A stretch of DNA of 64,000 bases from Binatus sp035524375 (GTDB lineage: Bacteria; Desulfobacterota; Binatia; Binatales; Binataceae). The position numbers and the translations under genes were made by a program. Below the pieces are notes generated by a model. That model had not been told where the DNA came from, ran no database searches, and saw only the letters and a program-made list of their open reading frames with translations. Each line of letters begins with the position of its first letter. The stretch's first letter is position 1. Location of the stretch: contig DATKOZ010000073.1 in NCBI GenBank assembly GCA_035524375.1, positions 1-64,000 of the forward strand. The letters run 5' to 3'. Shown here piece by piece: positions 34,664-43,075 of the stretch.

Positions 34664-35890
34664 GTGGCAGTGTTGGGTAAACAGTCCGGAGCTCGGCGTG
34701 GCGCGCTGCGGGTTCATCTCGTCGGTGAAGGCGAGGAGATGCGCGCGGAGGTAAGGGCCGCGCTGGAGTCATTGGGCGACCCACCGCTCGAAATCGTTGA
34801 ATTCGATCCCACTGCCGAAGCAATTCCAGATCAAGCCGCTGACCTCACGATGGTGATGTTTAGCGGAAACGATGAACTCGCGCTGAGTTACTTGCAGAGC
34901 CAGGGCGGACTGAATCCGCGCCCGGTTCTGTTTGCACTCTTGCAAGAGCGCTCGCCCGAACTGATGAAACGGGTCTTGCGGGCCGGAGCCGATGAATTGC
35001 TGTTTCTGCCAATCGACCCGGGTGAGGCCATACGCGCACTGCTCAAGGTCAGCGAGGGGCGTCGGCGCGAGGAAAGCGTTGACAGCCACGGCACAATTAT
35101 TTCGCTCATTAGCCTCATCGGCGGCATTGGGGTAACTAGTCTGGCCGGCAACTTGGCCCTAGCCTTGCACTATACGCTCAACAAGCGCGTTGCGATCGTA
35201 GATTTGGACCTTCAGACCGGTGGGATGGCGGTATTTCTGAACTTGGAGCCCGAGCGCACAATCATGGCGCTCACCGAGGGCAGTCGCAAATTGGACTCAA
35301 TTCTGCTGGAGTCGGCACTAATCAAGCATGCGTCTGGCGTATATTTGTTGGCGGCTCCGCAGCGGATCGAAGATAGCGAACTTGTTACCGACGCTACGGT
35401 CGGAGCGGTTCTTGAGTTGATGCGCCAGTTGTTCGATTTCGTGATCGTAGACTGTGGTACTCATATCGACTCGAACACCGTCGCATCCTGGGAACGTTCG
35501 GCGCATCTATTCTATGTGCTCGATCAATCAATCGGCGCGGCACGGTGTGCTTGGCGATTTGTCGATCTGATCGGCCGGCTCGGCTTGACAGGCATTGAGC
35601 CCAATTTCATTTTGGGTCGGTTTATTGCCAATCATCCCATTACTGAGGAGCAGCTCAGCCACACTCTGGCGCGTCCAATTTTTGCCAAAGTTCCGCGTGA
35701 CGAGAAAATTCTCGAGCGCGTTCAAATCAGTGCTCAGGACCTGTGGCAAGTCGCGCCAAATTCTCCGCTGGCCAAATCCATTGAGGAGATTGCGCGGCGG
35801 CTGGAGATGGGTTTGGCGCCGCCGCCCACCGACGATGACGGAAATTCTCTGGTCACGCGCCTATTGTCTGCGATCGGCGCGCGCGCATGA
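34664..35890 (+). CDS. cpaE: CpaE/TadZ family pilus-locus ATPase-like protein
   Basis: 408 residues, GTG start with GGAG upstream. Residues 1-130 resemble an atypical receiver domain; residues ~145-400 a MinD/ParA-type domain. The P-loop region reads ISLIGGIGVTSLAGNLA: glycines are kept but the signature Lys pair is absent, as in other degenerate TadZ proteins, so ATP hydrolysis may be weak or lost. The Asp-rich VAIVDLDLQTGG is kept. It localises the Tad machine to its site. Confidence 0.9.
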   Translation: MAVLGKQSGARRGALRVHLVGEGEEMRAEVRAALESLGDPPLEIVEFDPTAEAIPDQAADLTMVMFSGNDELALSYLQSQGGLNPRPVLFALLQERSPELMKRVLRAGADELLFLPIDPGEAIRALLKVSEGRRREESVDSHGTIISLISLIGGIGVTSLAGNLALALHYTLNKRVAIVDLDLQTGGMAVFLNLEPERTIMALTEGSRKLDSILLESALIKHASGVYLLAAPQRIEDSELVTDATVGAVLELMRQLFDFVIVDCGTHIDSNTVASWERSAHLFYVLDQSIGAARCAWRFVDLIGRLGLTGIEPNFILGRFIANHPITEEQLSHTLARPIFAKVPRDEKILERVQISAQDLWQVAPNSPLAKSIEEIARRLEMGLAPPPTDDDGNSLVTRLLSAIGARA

Positions 35891-35899
35891 GGTGTTTAA

Positions 35900-37300
35900 A
35901 TGAAGCTGGTTGAAAGGATTTCTCAACAGCAGTCCACAACGCCGACGGCCGGATTTCAGCAGCGATCGCTGGCGGCTGGGCCTCAGCAACGCGGGCGCGG
36001 CGGTAACAAGGACGTTCAGGCCGAAGGGTTTCAGCAGCTCAAGGTAAAGGTTCACAATCACCTGTTCGAATCGCTCGACGTCTCGCGCTTGGAGAGCTTG
36101 GAGCCGGCGCTCGCGTCGCAGAAGGTTACCGAAGCGATCTCTAACATCCTCAACGAGGAAGGCCGCCTGCTTACCGAAGCCGACAAGAACCGCCTGATTG
36201 AGGAAATCAAGAATGAGATGCTGGGGCTGGGGCCGCTTGAGCCTCTGCTCTGGGACGATGAAATCACTGATATCATGGTTAACGGCCACAGTCAGGTATA
36301 CGTCGAAAAACGCGGTAAGCTGCATGCCACTGACGTTCGTTTCCAGGACGATCAGCATTTGATGCTGGTCATCGATCGTATCGTCTCGCAGGTCGGTCGG
36401 CGTGTCGACGAATCATCGCCGATGGTCGACGCGCGACTTCCCGACGGTTCGCGTATCAATGCAATCATTCCGCCCCTCGCACTCGACGGGCCCGCGCTGT
36501 CGATTCGGCGATTCGGGCGCAAGCGCTATAACGTCGAGGATCTCGTCGAAAAGAAAACCCTCGTACCGGAGATGGTGGAATTCCTCCACTGCATTGTGAA
36601 GGCCCGGCTTAACATCGTGGTCTGCGGCGGTACCGGTTCCGGAAAAACCACGATGCTCAATTGTTTGTCGGCGTTTATTCCGACCGACGAGCGCGTCGTC
36701 ACAATCGAAGACTCCGCGGAGTTGTCGCTCCAGCAGCCTCATGTGGTGCGCTTGGAGACCCGCCCCGCGAACATCGAAGGCAAGGGCGAAGTCACCCAGC
36801 GCGACTTGGTGAAAAACTGCCTGCGTATGCGGCCCGACCGGATTGTCGTCGGAGAAGTCCGCGGTGCGGAAGTTCTCGACATGTTACAAGCGATGTCCAC
36901 TGGTCACGATGGTTCGATCACTACCATCCACGCCAACAGCCCCCGCGATGGCATCGGCCGCATCGAGATGATGATGATGTTGTCGGGAACACTGATCCCG
37001 CAAAAGGCTATGCGCCAGCAGATCGCATCCGCACTCAACATTATCATTCACGTTTCGCGCCTCTCCGACGGTACCCGCAAATGCTTGAAGATTTCGGAAA
37101 TCAGCGGAATGGAAGGTGATACGGTCATGTTGCAGGATCTGTTTGAATTCAAGCGGACCGGCGTGGGACCAAATGGTGAAGTGTTGGGACAGTTTGTCGC
37201 CACCGGAATTCGTTCGGCCTATTCGCAGCGGTTGGAAGCCGCCGGACTGAAGTTGGATGCCAAGCTGTTCCGCGGCGCTGGTATGAACGGAGCAGTATAA
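35900..37300 (+). CDS. cpaF: Tad secretion ATPase CpaF (TadA)
   Basis: 466 residues, hexameric ATPase that powers Flp pilus assembly. Residues ~38-120 form the N-terminal helical domain (VTEAISNIL, LIEEIKNEMLGLGPLEPLL), followed by ITDIMVNG, Walker A GGTGSGKTTML, the Asp box VTIEDSAEL, Walker B RIVVGEVRG and the His box TGHDGSITTIHANSPRD. All motifs are intact. The N-terminal domain has a near copy inside the hemB product (21099-21368). 9 bp after cpaE, 14 bp before tadB. Confidence 0.97.
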   Translation: MKLVERISQQQSTTPTAGFQQRSLAAGPQQRGRGGNKDVQAEGFQQLKVKVHNHLFESLDVSRLESLEPALASQKVTEAISNILNEEGRLLTEADKNRLIEEIKNEMLGLGPLEPLLWDDEITDIMVNGHSQVYVEKRGKLHATDVRFQDDQHLMLVIDRIVSQVGRRVDESSPMVDARLPDGSRINAIIPPLALDGPALSIRRFGRKRYNVEDLVEKKTLVPEMVEFLHCIVKARLNIVVCGGTGSGKTTMLNCLSAFIPTDERVVTIEDSAELSLQQPHVVRLETRPANIEGKGEVTQRDLVKNCLRMRPDRIVVGEVRGAEVLDMLQAMSTGHDGSITTIHANSPRDGIGRIEMMMMLSGTLIPQKAMRQQIASALNIIIHVSRLSDGTRKCLKISEISGMEGDTVMLQDLFEFKRTGVGPNGEVLGQFVATGIRSAYSQRLEAAGLKLDAKLFRGAGMNGAV

Positions 37301-37314
37301 GCGGGTAATCGCAC

Positions 37315-38268
37315 ATGGAAATATTGATTCCAATTTTAGCAGCCGGTGTCGTTTTCCTTCTGGTTCTCGCGTTGCTTTTCAGCCGCGGCGGTGAGACCGC
37401 GGAATTGCGCGGCTTGATGCGGCGCATGAGCGCGCCAGCCCAGGGCGGCGATTTGGACGTGAACATCACGAAGAAGCGCAGACCCGAGGAAGGGCAGTTG
37501 CTGCAGGTGTTCTACCGGATGAACATGCTGCGCAAGCTTGAGCAGACGATGTGGCAGGCGGGCATCTATTCGCGAGTCGGCGATATCCTGCTGATCATCC
37601 TGTTGTTGTTCGGAGCGGGAATGTTTGGCGCCCGTTTATTTTCTGACAGCGCGCTGATCTCGCTGGGCGCCGGCGCACTGCTTGGCAGCATTCCTCTAAT
37701 GTACATTCGGTTCCGTAAGGGGCGCCGGCTGAAGGCATTCGGGCTCCAATTGCCGTTTTGCCTCGATCTCATCAAATCCTCACTCGAGGCTGGTCATTCT
37801 CTCCAGCGAGCGCTCCAAGTGGTGGTCGGTGAATTCGGCGATCCGCTCGGTGGCGAATTCCGCACCGTTTTGGAACAGAATCGAATTGGATTGCCCTTGG
37901 GCCGCGCGATGGACGATCTTGTCAAGCGCGTACCGGAAGACGATCTGCGATTGTTCGTTGTGGCGGTCCGCGTGCAGACCGAAGTTGGTTCGAGTTTGGC
38001 GTTGATGATCGGCCGCTTGTGCGAAATCGTTCGAACCCGTCAGCGCTTGCGCCTGCAGATTAACGCGCTGACCGCGCAGGCCCGATTTGGCGGAATGATC
38101 GTCGGACTTTTGCCGGTCATCGTTCTATTGATTTTCAACGTAATCCAGCCCGGATATACCGACGCGCTATTTTACAATCCGCTCGGGCAGAAAATCCTCA
38201 AGGCCGCTATCTTTGGCGACCTTCTGGCATTGGTAACGATCCGCAGGCTGGTGAGGGTGAATTACTGA
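37315..38268 (+). CDS. tadB: Tad inner-membrane platform protein TadB
   Basis: 317 residues with T2SSF domain. N-terminal helix, two helices near residues 85-125, then LPFCLDLIKSSLEAGHSLQRALQVVVGEF and a C-terminal hydrophobic pair. With TadC it forms the membrane platform on which CpaF acts. Stop and the next start are one base apart. Confidence 0.93.
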   Translation: MEILIPILAAGVVFLLVLALLFSRGGETAELRGLMRRMSAPAQGGDLDVNITKKRRPEEGQLLQVFYRMNMLRKLEQTMWQAGIYSRVGDILLIILLLFGAGMFGARLFSDSALISLGAGALLGSIPLMYIRFRKGRRLKAFGLQLPFCLDLIKSSLEAGHSLQRALQVVVGEFGDPLGGEFRTVLEQNRIGLPLGRAMDDLVKRVPEDDLRLFVVAVRVQTEVGSSLALMIGRLCEIVRTRQRLRLQINALTAQARFGGMIVGLLPVIVLLIFNVIQPGYTDALFYNPLGQKILKAAIFGDLLALVTIRRLVRVNY

Positions 38269-38269
38269 T

Positions 38270-39211
38270 ATGAGTACAATGATGATAGCAGCGTCGGTGT
38301 TTTGCCTCAGCGGCGCGACAATCGTGCTGCTCGTGATGGCGTTTTCAGGCGGCAACCAAACGGTTGAAGATCGCTTTGCCGACCTGGCAATCCGGATGCG
38401 CGCGTCGCAGGGTACGCTCGAAAGCGATGTTGCCGACGAAAACATCGCGGGTATGGTGTTCAAATGGGCCGCGAAACGAGTTCCTCCCCCGAAGGCGAAC
38501 ACGCCGGAAGGCGAGAAACTATCAGGAATGCTCGCACAGGCCGGATTCATCAAGTCCAGCGCCGCGGTAGCTTTTCAGGTAATGCGCCTATTCTCGGCCA
38601 TCGGCTTGGCTGTGGCGGGATTAATCTTGGCGCTGATGACGCAAACCAAGCCGTCCATGCCGTTGTTATTTGCCGTTGGCGGCGGGATATTCGGCTACAT
38701 TCTGCCGCAAGTGGTGCTGGGCTATATCGCGCGTGGCCGCCAGAGAAAAATCGCCACCCAGCTTTCCGATGTGCTCGACTTGCTGACCGTCTGTGTCGAG
38801 GCAGGTTTGGGGTTGTTCGAGGCGATCCGAATCGTCGGCACCGAATGCGAGCGGCAGGGGCAGGTTATCGGCACTGAGTTGGGCCTTGTTTCCACCGACA
38901 TTTCTGCCGGCTCGTCGCTCGGCTTGGCAGTGCGTGCCTTGGCGGAGCGGACCGGCGTTGACGACATCAAACCTCTGGCGGCGACCCTGATTCAGAGCGA
39001 ACAGCTGGGCTCTCAGATCGGGCCAGCGTTGCGTTCGAGTTCCGATGCGTTGCGAACGCGCCGCCGACTGCGTGCGGAAGAAGACGCGGCCAAGGCCTCG
39101 GTCAAGATGCTGATTCCGCTGGTCGTTTTCGTTCTCCCCTCGATGATGTGCGTAATCGTCGGGCCGGCAATGATTAAGATCATCACGACCATGAAGGGTG
39201 GCGGACACTGA
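38270..39211 (+). CDS. tadC: Tad inner-membrane platform protein TadC
   Basis: 313 residues, T2SSF domain. Membrane segments at the N-terminus, around residues 105-150, and at the end; the cytoplasmic motif LSDVLDLLTVCVEAGLGLFEAI and the C-terminal LRAEEDAAKASVKMLIPLV are typical. Last gene of the operon, followed by a strong terminator. No prepilin peptidase, TadD or TadE/F pseudopilin genes follow. Confidence 0.93.
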   Translation: MSTMMIAASVFCLSGATIVLLVMAFSGGNQTVEDRFADLAIRMRASQGTLESDVADENIAGMVFKWAAKRVPPPKANTPEGEKLSGMLAQAGFIKSSAAVAFQVMRLFSAIGLAVAGLILALMTQTKPSMPLLFAVGGGIFGYILPQVVLGYIARGRQRKIATQLSDVLDLLTVCVEAGLGLFEAIRIVGTECERQGQVIGTELGLVSTDISAGSSLGLAVRALAERTGVDDIKPLAATLIQSEQLGSQIGPALRSSSDALRTRRRLRAEEDAAKASVKMLIPLVVFVLPSMMCVIVGPAMIKIITTMKGGGH

Positions 39212-39240
39212 GCGGCTCGATTCGCCCCTTCTTGGGAAGA

Positions 39241-39288
39241 GGCCTCGGTCCGGCGTTGTTAAACGCCGGCTCCGGGGCTTTATTTTTT
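39241..39288 (+). terminator. rho-independent terminator of the tad operon
   Basis: Long GC-rich stem with arms GCCTCGG.CCGGCG (39242-39255) and CGCCGG..CCGGGGC (39264-39278), loop TTGTTAAA, then a T-rich run TTTATTTTTT. Confidence 0.85.
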
Positions 39289-39356
39289 CTGCCGCCGGGA
39301 GGTCGAAGTGTGCGTGAGGTCCTGGGTTGATGCCGCGTGGTGCGCGGCGGGTTGAA

Positions 39357-39432
39357 TGGCTCCCCGGGCCGGATTCGAACCAGCGACAAGACGGTTAACA
39401 GCCGTCTGCTCTACCGACTGAGCTACCGGGGA
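39357..39432 (-). tRNA. tRNA-Asn (anticodon GTT)
   Basis: 76 nt on the minus strand with CCA encoded. Acceptor arms TCCCCGG and CCGGGGA pair fully, discriminator G. D arm with AGCTCAGTCGGTAGAGC, anticodon loop CTGTTAA in a GACGG/CCGTC stem, T loop GGTTCGAATCC. Anticodon GTT reads AAC/AAT. Confidence 0.97.
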
Positions 39433-39530
39433 GTGGTTTGTCCGGGCCGCGATGTTACCCGTCGTGTACGAAGCGGGCAAGTTTCCCGTGCGATGCCATT
39501 ATAGCGTGAGTTCCGCGCCCTGAATCAAAC

Positions 39531-40403
39531 TCACGACCTGCGCTCGCGCATCGCCTTGTCCTGAATCGCGCCCATCGCTTTGACGGTTTCCGCAACATAC
39601 TTTGCCGGCAATACCCCAGCCAGTCCCGCGAAAACCGGATCGATGGTTAGCGAAGTATTGGCTTCCAGGATGCCCCACAAAGTGAAGCGAACGCCCACGC
39701 TCACGAACACGGGCGCGCCGCTGGAGAAGCCTGGCGTGCCGCCGCCATCCAGAAAAGCGAGATCCTGCAAACCCGCCCCGATCACTTCGGTCTGCGCGGG
39801 GTTTGGAACCGATACGTGGCCGAATCGGGCGAGCGCTTCGAATCGCGGCGATGCCGCATCCACCGTGGCCGCAGTCAAATAATAAATCTGAGCGCCGGTC
39901 TCCGGATGCGCGAACGGATCGTCGCTGCCGAGCAGCGAGGCCAGCGGAATCGGCGCGATACTTGCGCCGGAAGTATCAAATGGAGTGGCGGCGACATCGG
40001 CTTTTGAGTTGCTGGGGTCGAGCACCCACTTGGTCTCAAGCGGCAATGGCCGCTCGCGCATCGCGCCCGTCTTTGCGTCTTCCATCGTCAGCATCAGTCC
40101 TTCGCGCGGATTTCCGTCATCGTCGAGCAAGTTGTGATGCGCCGTTACGAGGTAAACGAACGAGCTTCCGGGCACCGCCTCGCTGGGCACGGCGACGAAA
40201 AATGCGGTCCCGACCTGAACCACGCGCTTTCCGTCATGCGCGACGATTCCCGCGACGTTGCGGGTGCTGGTGGTTGTGGCAACCGCATTGGCCGGGGGAG
40301 CGCCGCCGGGTCCGGGACTGTCTATAGCCGCGAACGTCCGCGATGTGGCCGCTACGGTGCACGCAAGCGCGGTAATCGCAGCCGCAACGAGAGTTCTCTT
40401 CAT
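39531..40403 (-). CDS. exported trypsin-fold protease-like protein
   Basis: 290 residues from the ATG at 40403, chosen because it puts the signal peptide (MKRTLVAAAITALACTVAA) at the N-terminus; an ATG at 40448 would add 15 residues. A chymotrypsin-like triad can be proposed: His in FVYLVTAHHNLL, Asp in SKADVAATPF, Ser in TPGFSSGAPVF, which parallels GDSGGP. The order and spacing fit the fold, but the nucleophile motif is GFSSG rather than GDSGG, so it could be a protease or an inactive relative. Periplasmic location is inferred. Confidence 0.6.
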   Translation of the reverse strand: MKRTLVAAAITALACTVAATSRTFAAIDSPGPGGAPPANAVATTTSTRNVAGIVAHDGKRVVQVGTAFFVAVPSEAVPGSSFVYLVTAHHNLLDDDGNPREGLMLTMEDAKTGAMRERPLPLETKWVLDPSNSKADVAATPFDTSGASIAPIPLASLLGSDDPFAHPETGAQIYYLTAATVDAASPRFEALARFGHVSVPNPAQTEVIGAGLQDLAFLDGGGTPGFSSGAPVFVSVGVRFTLWGILEANTSLTIDPVFAGLAGVLPAKYVAETVKAMGAIQDKAMRERRS

Positions 40404-40611
40404 GGGCGAAAGGTTGCCGGAAGGAATTTTATCGATGAGGTCCCGCATGGCGAATCACGATAGCAGAGGGCACGCGCGATGTAAGCAGGATCGGCACGGT
40501 TCGCAAACCTGGCAATCGGCTAATCCGCAGCCCTAAAACTAGCGCGGCGGATCGGGCGCACTCGCCCTCTCCGCCGCGGCCTATTGTTTATCCGAATTGA
40601 GCGGCCCGACG

Positions 40612-40941
40612 TTACCAGCGATTGCGGTCGCCGCCGCCACCACCGCCGCCGCCACGCCGGCGATCCCCACCGCCGCCGCCACGGGGGCCGCCGGTGCTCT
40701 GGCGGGCCTCATCGATCTTGATCTTCCGGCCCTTGAGATCGGTGTCATTGAGCGTCTGGATGGCCTTTTGCGCATCGGCCGCTTCCGCCATTTCGACGAA
40801 TCCAAATCCGCGCGACTGGCCGGAGAATTTGTCAGTCACCACCACTGCGCTTTCGACCTTTCCGGCCTGCGAAAACAGTTCTGACAGGTCTTCCTGCGTT
40901 ACCGCGTAGGCGAGATTGCCTACATACAACTTAACGGGCAT
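40612..40941 (-). CDS. RRM-type RNA-binding protein with glycine-rich tail
   Basis: 109 residues. A single RNA recognition motif with RNP2 KLYVGNLAY and RNP1 SRGFGFVEM, then a C-terminal Gly/Arg-rich tail (GGGGGDRRRGGGGGGGGDRNRW). Such proteins occur in many bacteria and cyanobacteria, some cold-induced. Ribosome site AAGGAGGG directly upstream. Single-gene unit. Confidence 0.95.
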   Translation of the reverse strand: MPVKLYVGNLAYAVTQEDLSELFSQAGKVESAVVVTDKFSGQSRGFGFVEMAEAADAQKAIQTLNDTDLKGRKIKIDEARQSTGGPRGGGGGDRRRGGGGGGGGDRNRW

Positions 40942-41269
40942 AACAGCCCTCCTTGCATTGTTTTGCCGGGAAGCTCCTATGCAGACGATCGCGCAAGAAA
41001 TCGGGCGGGATCTGTGAGAAAGGCGGCGTCCGAGCGTTTAACCGAAATGAAGATTACCCTTGTGCCGGGGCTGTGTAAAGCGGGTGATGTTTGGGGTTGG
41101 ATCGCTCAAGACCTTTTCGATTCCGCGCGGAAGATTCATATTGATTTGATGATCCCGGGGGCCCTCAGCAAATCGCCCTGTCACCGGGTTAAAGTGCTAT
41201 CCTGAAATGCGTCAGGCAGGAGTTCATCGATTGCGGGGTGGCGCACAGATTCGCGCCGGAAAAGAGATT
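40942..41269. other. divergent intergenic region
   Basis: About 330 bp between the RRM gene and a secreted-protein gene, holding both promoters. An 80-codon open frame at 40963-41205 has no motif and is probably chance. No structured RNA was recognised. Confidence 0.4.
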
Positions 41270-42109
41270 ATGAACGCCGCAAAACGCAGCATTCCGTTCA
41301 AATCAAGAGACATTCTTATTGCGGCCGCGATTCTGTTGGCATTCGCGCCCCAGCAGCGGGCCTACGCATCGAACGAATGCCCGATAGTCGATAACCATGC
41401 CTCACAGCTCAGCGGCAGCACCAGCGGCTCGGTAACGATTGCAAACAACACCGCATCGGGAACGGATACCGCCAGCCTGAGCGGCTCAAGCGTCGCCTGC
41501 CCGATCGGGCAGCCTGGGGGGCCGACGCCACCCGCAGCATATCCAACCGTATTTTATTCGGATGGAAGCGATCAGATCACTGTGACTTCACAAATTCCTC
41601 CGACTTCGACCTTGATTGAGAGCAGTGTTACGCTGCTTAGGGTTTATTCAAGCGGAAACCTGATCACGACCATGGGCCAATTATATGATGACGGCACCCA
41701 TGGTGATCGGCAGGCGGGCGACGGTCAATACACCGGACAATTCACTTTCGACGACCTCTATAAAGGTAAAGTATATCTTGCTGTCTTGGCTAACTATTCT
41801 GGCAGCCCGTCCTGTAGGCAGTCGCTAAACAACGAGCGGCCGCTTCTAGCTGCCGGCCAGCCCTCTTCACAGGCCGAACGGGAAGCCGAACGCAACGCAC
41901 TTAGGGCGGCGGATACTTTCTATGAGAATGAAATTGCTAAAGGTATTAGCACAACTCAAGCCGGACAAGATGTAGAAAATTACATGATGGCAAAATACGG
42001 ACCTAATGGAACCATTCAAGCTGGTCTCGTGAGTAGTGTGGGTGTTAATTCTAGCGGCATTACAATTCGCTTTAGCAACGGTCATTTTGCTGTAGTCTAT
42101 TTCCATTAG
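41270..42109 (+). CDS. secreted protein with choice-of-anchor X-like segment
   Basis: 279 residues from the ATG at 41270 (GGAAAAGAG upstream); an earlier start at 41207 is less likely. Signal peptide with core ILIAAAILLAFA. The middle carries LYDDGTHGDRQAGDGQYTGQF, a motif of extracellular domains that probably bind calcium (DDG..GD..AGDG.YT). The C-terminal ~100 residues are helical then beta. Lower GC towards the 3' end. Function is unknown. Confidence 0.6.
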   Translation: MNAAKRSIPFKSRDILIAAAILLAFAPQQRAYASNECPIVDNHASQLSGSTSGSVTIANNTASGTDTASLSGSSVACPIGQPGGPTPPAAYPTVFYSDGSDQITVTSQIPPTSTLIESSVTLLRVYSSGNLITTMGQLYDDGTHGDRQAGDGQYTGQFTFDDLYKGKVYLAVLANYSGSPSCRQSLNNERPLLAAGQPSSQAEREAERNALRAADTFYENEIAKGISTTQAGQDVENYMMAKYGPNGTIQAGLVSSVGVNSSGITIRFSNGHFAVVYFH

Positions 42110-42165
42110 AGCGATATATTGAGGAAGGATTATGAGTTGACCGCCCCGGCGCGGCGCTGTGGAGC

Positions 42166-43056
42166 TTACGCCGATTCCAGGAAATCGCGCATGTAGCGGT
42201 TCACCAAGTCGGGCTTTTCGTTCTGCACCCAATGGCCGGAATCCGGGATGTACTTAATCGTGAACGGCCCGGTGAACAGCCCTTCCATCCCGTAGGTCAA
42301 CTCCTTGCCAAGCGCGAAATCCTGCTCGCCCCAGATGAGCAGCGTCGGAGCGTCGATCTTGCGATTGAGCGGCGAGGCGGCATCGGGCTTGGAGCTGAAT
42401 CCCTCGCGCAGGTTGGCGCGATAGTAATTCAGCGCCGCGCTGATCGAGTAATGATTCTTGAACGCGTCGCGATAGTATTCCAAATCCGCGTCGGTGAAGG
42501 CGTCCTTCTGGATGGCGCTGTTACGGATCGCGTCGGTCACGCCGCGATAGTTGCGCGCGCGCAGCAGCATTTCGGGCACGCCCGGAATCTGGAAAAACAG
42601 CATGTACCAACTGCGCAGCATCTGGCGCGGATTGCGCCGCAATTCTTGCCCGAAGCGGGCCAGATGCGGGCAGTTCATCACGATTAATTTTTCGACCACG
42701 TCCGGACGCATCAGCGCGGTTGCCCACGCCACGCCGCCGCCCCAATCGTGACCCACGATGATGGCATGCTTCTGGTCCAGCGCCTCGATTAGATCGGCGA
42801 CATCGCCGACCAGCTTGTCCAGCGTGTAGTTGGCGGTGCCGACCGGGGCGTCGGTTTCGCCGTAGCCGCGCATCTCCGGCGCGACGCAATCGAATTTGTC
42901 CGACAGCGCGCGCAGTTGATGCCGCCACGAATACCAGCATTCGGGGAACCCATGCATCATGATGATGAGCGGGCCGTTGCCCGCACCGGCGCGCGCGATG
43001 CGCATCTTCAGCCCGGATTTGAGCGTCAGTTTTTGAAATTCCCAGGGTTCTGACAT
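42166..43056 (-). CDS. alpha/beta hydrolase, epoxide hydrolase-like
   Basis: 296 residues. Oxyanion motif HGFPECWYSWRHQL, nucleophile Asp in VGHDWGGGVAWA (Asp rather than Ser points to epoxide hydrolase or haloalkane/haloacetate dehalogenase), acid Asp in WGEQDFALG and base His in PDSGHWVQNEKP. The cap contains the Tyr-rich segment YYRDAFKNHYSISAALNYYR. No signal peptide, so cytoplasmic. It is 19 bp downstream of sat on the same strand, but the function appears unrelated. Confidence 0.9.
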   Translation of the reverse strand: MSEPWEFQKLTLKSGLKMRIARAGAGNGPLIIMMHGFPECWYSWRHQLRALSDKFDCVAPEMRGYGETDAPVGTANYTLDKLVGDVADLIEALDQKHAIIVGHDWGGGVAWATALMRPDVVEKLIVMNCPHLARFGQELRRNPRQMLRSWYMLFFQIPGVPEMLLRARNYRGVTDAIRNSAIQKDAFTDADLEYYRDAFKNHYSISAALNYYRANLREGFSSKPDAASPLNRKIDAPTLLIWGEQDFALGKELTYGMEGLFTGPFTIKYIPDSGHWVQNEKPDLVNRYMRDFLESA

Positions 43057-43075
43057 TGGTCCCTCGACGCGGATT

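Noticed and set aside
40963..41205. 80-codon plus frame between the RRM gene and the secreted protein
   Set aside because: Overlaps the expected promoter region, and the product has no motif or signal peptide.
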